This document shows, one piece after another, positions 57,958-64,000 of a stretch of DNA of 64,000 nt. Below the pieces are notes generated by a model that worked only from the letters and a program-made list of their open reading frames with translations, made no database searches and was not told the origin of the DNA. The stretch is from Bipolaris cookei (lineage: Eukaryota; Ascomycota; Dothideomycetes; Pleosporales; Pleosporaceae). A program made the position numbers and the translations under genes. The stretch lies in contig NRSV01000005.1 of NCBI GenBank assembly GCA_002286855.1, positions 783,190 through 847,189 of the forward strand. The letters are read 5' to 3'. Position 1 is the stretch's first letter. The number at the start of each line of letters is the position of its first letter.

Positions 57958-59357
57958 TCAATGACACTCATCCGAAACCTCCCACTCCCTCGTAATCGCA
58001 ATCCGTCGCGAGCCACAACTATCCATCGAAGCAACCTCATCACAATACCTATTTCTAACTCCACATTTGCATACTCTCAACGTACGCTTCCCATCACCCC
58101 CAAGCACCACGGTTCGATTAACCGACATGGCGAGGTCCTGTGGTAATGGTTTCGACCGCGGGACTAGTCGCAGCTCAACGCAATGTTGCGTTACTCCGCT
58201 CGCAGCAGCACTAGTAGCGTTGGGCATGTCGAAGAGCGACACACCTGCTGTCTTGAAGCCCCGAGTGAAGCCGCAGAGGAGAGGAGTGCTGGCAGACATG
58301 AGGTTGTAGGATAGGAAGGACGATTTGCCAGGTTACGGTCGCGACGATGGCGATGGGTGGGTGGTTGTTCGTGATGAAAGTAGACGAGGCAATGAGGTAA
58401 GATAGGGAGATGGCGATGTTGCTATTCGAAATTGGGGTTAGTAGCTGGTTTGTGATGGAGAATGAAGGATGCAGGGTCACGTGTTTGACATACAGTATCC
58501 GCGTAGAGAAGGCAAGCATAACAGCGGCTTTGCTTTTCAGGGATAGTAGTGTGTTATAGAGGCCGAGCATCGGCAGTGGTGTGATGATTATCTCGGTAAG
58601 TATGTCGCCAATGGTGATTGCCCGCAGCGATGGAATCTGAAATGTTAGTATGCAGCTACATGGAGGGTTTGAATGTGGAGACCTACGAAATCCACACAAT
58701 GGTCTTAGCCGCGTTTTGATATGACGAGTTCGGCTAGGCAATGTGACGGTACTACTGGGATACTGAACATACCCCACGTTGCGACAATGAGTAAACCACC
58801 AATGGATATTCGCGAGACATGGGTGTTATGTGTGAACATAGCGCGGATCAGGATGAGCATTGAGCATTTTGACAAGGTGAGTGCAGCGTATAACAAGATA
58901 CGGCTTTGGAAAAAGGACTATGAGTGACATTAGCTGCGATTTTTCCTCAAGTAGAAAAATCTGAGCACAAGATTCTTACTGACTTGCTGTACTTGAGATA
59001 TCTGAATGTACCTAAGAACTTTGAATGATTTTCCGAGTCCGTTCCTGAGTGATTTGAATAATAAAGACCACACGCCAAAGCCAGCCAGCTATTTCCTAGT
59101 CAGCTGAACCATGTTAGAGGAGTAATTGATAGAAATATTATTTGGGAAAGTACATGCGCAAGAGTGACTACAATGTCATCAAGGGCGTGTCTTCGCCATT
59201 TCGTGTATCCAAGACGAATAGCTAGTGCTAGGATAGTGTATATCAATGATAGCACCGAGACAATCCAAATGTTCGCGTTGTGATCATCTGGTGTGATGCG
59301 AGTAAAGCGGTGCTCTGACGATCTCACCAAATTATGGGATGTGAACAAGAATGACAT
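57958..59357 (-). pseudogene. PTH11-like rhodopsin-domain membrane protein, apparently frameshifted
   Basis: Exons read as 59357-59154, 59088-58984, 58917-58773, 58703-58687, 58636-58494 and 58421-57958. Family landmarks are in order: RITPDDHNANIWIVSVLSLI, RRHALDDIVVTLAH, NGLGKSFKVLRYIQ, LLYAALTLSKCSMLILIRAM, DHCVDF, AITIGDILTEIIITPLPML, and NLMSASTPLLCGFTRGFKTAG. These give the seven-helix fungal rhodopsin (PTH11-like) fold. Near 58313-58321 the frame shifts by one base between VTWQIV and LSYNLMSAS. Without an unusual 69-nt intron, a TAA (58705-58707) also interrupts the loop between two conserved cysteines. It is either a decaying gene or carries an assembly error. Related receptors sense surfaces or hydrophobic cues. 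Confidence 0.75.
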
Positions 59358-60660
59358 TCTGTTTGTGCATAGTCTAATGGGCTATAAACGTGAGCCTTCA
59401 TGGGCTATCATGTCGAGAACAACATTGGCTTTTGAGTACTTCAAACACTGTAGTCGAGCGAGTGAGCGATGGGGCACAGACACATTTGGATACGCAGCTG
59501 TGTCACTCATATCACTCTATCACACTGAAGTTGATGAGCCATAGAAAGATATCCCTGGTGTACAAAGACCCGAGAACACGTTTTGGTTTCAGGAGTTGCT
59601 CCTTCAGGACATCCTTGCAGCACGTTTGATTTGCCAGGTGATAAAAGCCAAGAGACTCGGCTGCTCGCTGTATATCAGTAGCTGAGGTTGTATGCGTAGT
59701 TGAAGTCAGTATTCTAGATTCGTACGGGTAGGTCGTGTTGAGCTTTTTTACTTTGATCTCGGCTGCCTTTCCACAGGTACGACTAGCATACTGAAATAAG
59801 ACGCGTATCTGGTGCTGGCATTCGGAACTGCTTTGATACAAATTGAACTGTGCCACACTACAAAACATGTTCTAGGAAGTTATCTGGATAAATGCTTTCG
59901 GGTCCAAGGCCTCGGAATTTGATGAGCACCTGTCAGTGGCAAGGGAAAGTGCAGGTTCCATTGGCGCAAGCTGTTGAGAAGGATTCTTAGGAGCTGCTTG
60001 GAAAGCTTGACTTTGGCAATCCTACGAATGTCAATAAAGAGACTGGGACCTTGTACATACGGCTAGACTGGATATTCGACCGTGCATCCCAGATACACCG
60101 GAGGTAGGACCATTAAGGTAGTATTGTATACGATCGCGATAAATGAGGAGGGGAATACCTTCTGTAGCTGCCAGACAAACACCCCCATTGTTGGTGTAGA
60201 GCTTGAATCTTGCATGTAACAGCGTAACAAATGTTCAGTGTAGTAGAATTGAGTTTTGTTGCGAGCTTCAAATCATGCGGAAAATCCGCGAGATTAATGG
60301 AGATAAGGAGGGAGGCGGTGCGGACGGCACGGGCGGACGGTTGGGTTAGGCTTGACCCGACAGACGGGGCAGCCGCCCGCAAGCGTTTGGTGAGGGGTAA
60401 ATTCTCCACCATATCAGACCATGATCTCCAGTCGACTTGCTACACGTAGAGTCCGCGGGATGATGTTTAGGAATGTTGCATCCCTTGCATCTCGCTTATA
60501 GAATGTGGTATGGCGTCCAACAGCATATTTGACTTTTGAGGAGTTTTGTTTGCAATCATTTGTGCCACAAACTTTTGAACACAGCCGGAAAGAATTCTCC
60601 CAGTGGCCGTCTGTATTGTTTTTTTTCGTTTGACGTGTCCTTTTCTCCGATAGGAAGGTC
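59358..60660. other. Intergenic region between PTH11-like gene and permease
   Basis: About 1.3 kb between divergent starts. Minus-strand frames at 59512-59868 and 60113-60412 show no domain. It contains the promoters of both neighbours; no specific sites were identified. Confidence 0.45.
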
Positions 60661-62500
60661 ATGGGAGATATGATGAAGGGTCCGTCAGAGGTGATTCGCT
60701 CTCACAACAGCATCGAGCTAGCAAACGCGGTTGCTGTAGTCGAAAAACATGGCACCCAGGGCGATGAGCTCGACATGGATCGCATGGGGAAGGTTCAGGC
60801 ATTGAGGGTATATTGGTTTCAAGCTCTATGCGGATTCTTTGTTCAACTTACATCTATCGTCAGCGGCAATTCAAATTTCTGTCGATATTCGGCTTCGGAA
60901 TGATTCTTGGCAACAGTTGGGAATATTCTTTGATGTATGTTACCCCCATCGCAAATCGAAAAATTTGGCTAATAGGCTGAATCTGCAGCGGTATCGGTAT
61001 CTCTCTCTTCAATGGCGGCCCAGCTGGCGGAATTTGGATGTTAGTCTTGGTGTGCTTTGGCATGTTCTTCGTCATGCTTTCATTTGCTGAAATGGTGTCG
61101 ATGTAAGTATGGAAGAGGAAAGCTTGGATGATAGTCCCGCTCACGTATGCCCATAGGGCCCCGACAGCTGGTGGCCAGTATCACTGGGTCTCTGAACTGG
61201 CGCCCAGGAAGCACCAGAAGTTGCTTAGCTATATTGTTGGTACGTTCTTGACACTCTGTCGAAATATGCAGCGCTGATAAAGTATGTTAGGCTGGCTTTG
61301 TGTTATTGGGTGGCAGGTGGGTATGGCTGCTACAGCTTACGCAGTAGCCTCACAAATTCAAGGCCTCATTGCGTTGAACGTACCAACCTATGTTGTCACA
61401 GGCTGGCATGGTACCATCCTCTCCATTGGCATTACCATTATCTCGATCGTTTGCAACACCATCCTTGTAAGAAAGCTTCCTCTGATGGAAGGCATTGCAC
61501 TGGTTCTCCATTTGCTTGGTTTCTTCGCCTTCCTCGTCGTACTGTGGGTTATGGGCCCACGCTCCGACAGAGTGTGGACCAAGTTCGAAGATCCTAGCGG
61601 CTGGGGCAATACTGGTCTTGCTACCCTCGTTGGCATGCTTGGACCTATGCTTACTATAGGAAGTGCTGACTTGGCCGTCCATCTAGCGGAAGAGGTAAAG
61701 GATGCCGCATGGGTATCTCCTCGGGCTATGGTTGCGACATCTATAGTAAACTATACCTTGGCCTTTGTGATGACAGTCACAATCTTCTCCACGCTAGGCA
61801 ATGACCTCTCGACACTTCTCTCGACTCCGCTTGGCCAACCATGGATCCAGATCTTGTTGAATGCGACCGAGTCAAAGGCAGCTACCAACATCATGACAGT
61901 GGCTGTATGCCTGCTGCTTTTGTTCTGTTCGGTCAATCAAGTAACTGCTGCGTCGCGCCAGCTGTGGTCTTTTGCGCGCGATGAAGGGCTTCCATTCTCA
62001 ACATGGCTTGCTTACGTATGTGGTTCTTCGACACCTGAACGGGTCCTGGCTGACAATCTCGACAGGTGCCTCCAGGCTGGGACATTCCGATCAACGCGGT
62101 GATCGTCACGCTGGTAAACTCATCACTGCTCTGCCTTATCATCATCGGGTCGACAATTGCTTTCAACATCATCATAGCGCTATCAGGTATTGCCATTTGC
62201 TTTTCCAATCTTATCGTCATCGGCTGCATGTTTTGGAAACGGCTTCGCGGGGAACCACTTCTTCCTTCTCGGTTCGATCTTGGAAAGGGGGGTATGGTTA
62301 TCAATGCAATCGGCATGTGCTACCTTTCCATTGCTATGGTGTTTAGCGCCTTCCCCGCGGTACCGAATCCGTCGCTGATTGATATGAACTGGTCCAGCCT
62401 CATTTTTGGCTGCTTGGTCATCTTCTCAATGAGCTACTATTACGTCATTGGAAGGCACAACTACAAAGGTCCTGTCGAGTACGTTAAGAGTGAGGTGTAG
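60661..62500 (+). CDS. Amino acid/choline permease, APC superfamily (GABA permease-like)
   Basis: Six exons: 60661-60807, 60864-60934, 60989-61102, 61157-61239, 61291-62015, 62066-62500; 1,575 nt (524 aa), phases consistent. Junctions rebuild family motifs: MGKVQALR to RQFKFLSIFGFGMIL, WEYSL to IGIGISLFNGGPAGGIW, EMVSM to APTAGGQYHWVSELAP, and SYIVG to WLCVIGWQ. About twelve hydrophobic helices follow, with TASRQLWSFARDEGLPFS-type sequence (AASRQLWSFARDEGLP) and the C-terminal FPAVPNPSLIDMNWSS. This pattern fits fungal UGA4/HNM1-like permeases importing GABA, choline or related amines at the plasma membrane. The substrate cannot be fixed from sequence. The charged N-terminus is cytosolic. Confidence 0.9.
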
Positions 62501-62906
62501 CATAGGTAGCTCAAAACATATGTTATAAAGTTGGACAATATATCTTCTTCAATATCCTTTCCACCCAGCCGTATCGAGCCGCACTTAGCATCTTATTACT
62601 CTCTACACAATAATATTTAGCCAGGTGGCACATGATCTAAAAAAACACAATCGTCTTCGTTACGCTATCCATTATTTCATGCCCAACGTTTACGGTCTCT
62701 ACTTCTCTATACCCCTGCTTCACTATAATAGTTAGGATATTTTTCAAGCCCGGGGTAGTAAGACGATAGATAAATAGCTAGAACATGCTATCCTGCTTGT
62801 TAAACGCATCTGGAAATAGAGATAACCCCTTCCGCGAGTTTCTCCGCGTGAAGCATACTGTAACCTAATACGCTTACGTAGCGCAGGGTAGAAAACAAGT
62901 TATATA
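62501..62906. other. AT-rich spacer between permease and transposon
   Basis: About 400 bp of AT-rich sequence after the permease stop; nothing coding was recognised. Confidence 0.45.
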
Positions 62907-64000
62907 ACGTGTTGGATACGTAAGCGAGTCGGTCACCTCACCAACTTTGCGCACCTCTATAAGCGTGTAGCTCGACCACTATGTGACCATCTTAATATAT
63001 ATTGATATAGGAGGTTAAGTAGTATCTAGAGTATCTTTCTCACATGTACGCGCATTATGGCCAGTCTCTCTGCACTTACTACAGCGCGCCAAAGCCCGGC
63101 GGCTCACACCTGATCGCTCCCCTCCCTGACGCTCTTCATGAGCAATCTGCTCATCAGCATCGCGTTGAGCGATAATATCCTCGCCAGCTCCCTCTGTAAG
63201 CACTCCTCGCTTCTGTATTCGCTTCTTTTTACGCTGTCTACGCTTTGTGGCTGCATCATTAGCCTTTTCAAGGCTGGCGATTCGATCGCGCATTAGCTCA
63301 GCTGAGAGCATCATTATCTCTGCCCCCTTCTTAAGCTGGCCAATCGCCGCAATAATTGAAGCTGGTGATGAGCTTTTATGCTGTCGAACGCGATTACTTA
63401 TTAGTGTTGATTGAGCTTCAAGCTCGCGTACGTTGCTCGGCGTACAGGCCTGCCAGAGAGCTTCTGCGAGAGCTGGTAGAGCTGGCGTAGTTGGCGTACA
63501 TAGCTGTACGTCAAGCTTTGATAGAACAGTGTCTGGCTGGAGAGGAACAAGGCCTGCACCTCGAAAAGCTGAGCAGATATTGGCTGACGTGAACGATTGA
63601 TCAAAGGCTGCCTTAAATGCTGGCAGAAACTCGAGCTTGGTGATGTGGTTGATNTGGTTGCGTATCAGGCTCTCCACCTCACGGCTATACGCGCGCTTCA
63701 ATGGCGAGAAGCAGCCAACGTCAAGAGGCTGGAGCAGGTGAGACGAGTGAGGCGGCATACAGAGCGTGTAGATATTGTTCTCCTTGCAGAGCTCTTGGAA
63801 TTCAAGTGACTGGTGGCTCTCATGGCCGTCAAGAATAAGCAGCCGGCGTGCCCCAACAACCTTGCCATCTGTATGCTTGACAAAGTGCTTTAGCCACTCA
63901 ACTCCTAGCTCGTTGGTCGTCCAGCCGTTATCGCTGACTGCGATCGCCCAGTCGCGTGGGATCTCTGCCTCCTCGTACCAGGCAGATAGGTGATACTGGC
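62907..64000 (-). mobile_element. Pogo/Fot1-like transposon, one end only (continues past the window)
   Basis: A putative terminus ACGTGTTGGATACG begins at 62907 directly after a TA (62905-62906), resembling the ACGT starts of the other TA-flanked elements here. It precedes a minus-strand transposase that runs off the right edge. The second terminus lies outside, so the boundary is tentative. Confidence 0.6.
63015..64000 (-). CDS. Pogo-type DDE_1 transposase, C-terminal part (partial)
   Basis: The frame is open from the right edge to the stop at 63015 (about 328 codons visible). The catalytic region shows IAVSDNGWTTNELGVEWLKH (an Asp of the DDE set), LLILDGHESHQSLEF (second Asp) and SSHLLQPLDVGCFSPLKRAY. 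A coiled-coil region (AELMRDRIASLEKAND) precedes a Lys/Arg-rich stretch, then a C-terminal zinc knuckle CSKCRETGHNARTC. One ambiguous base (n at 63654) leaves one residue undetermined. No stop or frameshift is seen, unlike the copy at 47-49 kb, so this element may be more recent. The N-terminal HTH region lies outside the window. Confidence 0.88.
   Translation of the reverse strand, partial: QYHLSAWYEEAEIPRDWAIAVSDNGWTTNELGVEWLKHFVKHTDGKVVGARRLLILDGHESHQSLEFQELCKENNIYTLCMPPHSSHLLQPLDVGCFSPLKRAYSREVESLIRNXINHITKLEFLPAFKAAFDQSFTSANICSAFRGAGLVPLQPDTVLSKLDVQLCTPTTPALPALAEALWQACTPSNVRELEAQSTLISNRVRQHKSSSPASIIAAIGQLKKGAEIMMLSAELMRDRIASLEKANDAATKRRQRKKKRIQKRGVLTEGAGEDIIAQRDADEQIAHEERQGGERSGVSRRALARCSKCRETGHNARTCEKDTLDTT

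Noticed and set aside
59512..59868. 118-codon minus-strand frame between the PTH11-like gene and the permease
   Set aside because: No motif recognised and no neighbouring exons that would extend it.
52413..64000. Possible secondary-metabolite cluster around laccase and permease
   Set aside because: No PKS, NRPS, terpene synthase or cluster regulator is present here; proximity alone is not enough.
1..64000. CRISPR array, rRNA or telomere repeats
   Set aside because: None seen; the repeats present are microsatellites, homopolymers and transposon ends.

Overview
The window looks like nuclear DNA of a filamentous ascomycete. Most genes carry short GT-AG introns (46-92 nt) with CTAAC/CTGAC-type branch points, several protein families are fungus-specific (Zn2Cys6 regulator, PDR-type ABC transporter, PTH11-like membrane protein, verprolin, ascomycete laccase), and intergenic spacers are 1-4 kb with degenerate pogo/Fot1-type DNA transposons. 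The plant cell-wall enzymes (GH62 arabinofuranosidase, PL3 pectate lyase, laccase) suit a plant-associated Pezizomycotina species. A Dothideomycete/Pleosporales origin is my inference; no species-level marker was tested.

Layout. 1-824: 5' part of a GH62 gene running off the left edge. 4191-4589: a small Tma17/Adc17-like proteasome chaperone. 4870-5293: a TA-flanked fold-back MITE with about 150-bp inverted repeats, followed by an intron-containing tRNA-Ser(GCT). 5922-8967: a mitochondrial membrane protein gene divergent from verprolin. 9691-19323: one giant five-exon gene (about 3,124 aa) of the DUF6606/DUF3638/DUF3645 family. 20986-21955: a disordered protein in four exons. 25522-26947: a single-pass membrane protein with a long pyrimidine-rich leader. 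26948-30899: gene-free.

30900-38637: a Zn2Cys6 transcription factor and a full-size PDR ABC transporter transcribed divergently from a shared 567-bp promoter, a probable regulator/efflux pair. 38897-39759: PL3 pectate lyase. 42069-43602: Sir2-type deacetylase. 44078-45142: F-box protein. 45655-46788: RNase P/MRP subunit Rpp40. 47093-48900: a dead pogo/Fot1-like transposon with intact TIRs and a TA target-site duplication. 48901-52412: gene-free, with a second small inverted-repeat element. 52413-53678: secreted Thr-rich protein. 55834-57687: ascomycete laccase. 57958-59357: PTH11-like rhodopsin-domain gene that appears frameshifted. 60661-62500: APC-family permease. 62907-64000: 3' part of another pogo-like transposon running off the right edge.

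Housekeeping genes (Tma17, Rpp40, Sir2, verprolin, tRNA) are interleaved with accessory genes for plant-polymer attack, efflux and uptake. I see no clear secondary-metabolite backbone gene, CRISPR array or viral insertion. The most unusual locus is the giant DUF3638/3645 gene, whose conserved motifs resemble a SecA-like SF2 motor. Exon boundaries were set by eye from splice consensus, reading frame and family conservation, without transcript data.
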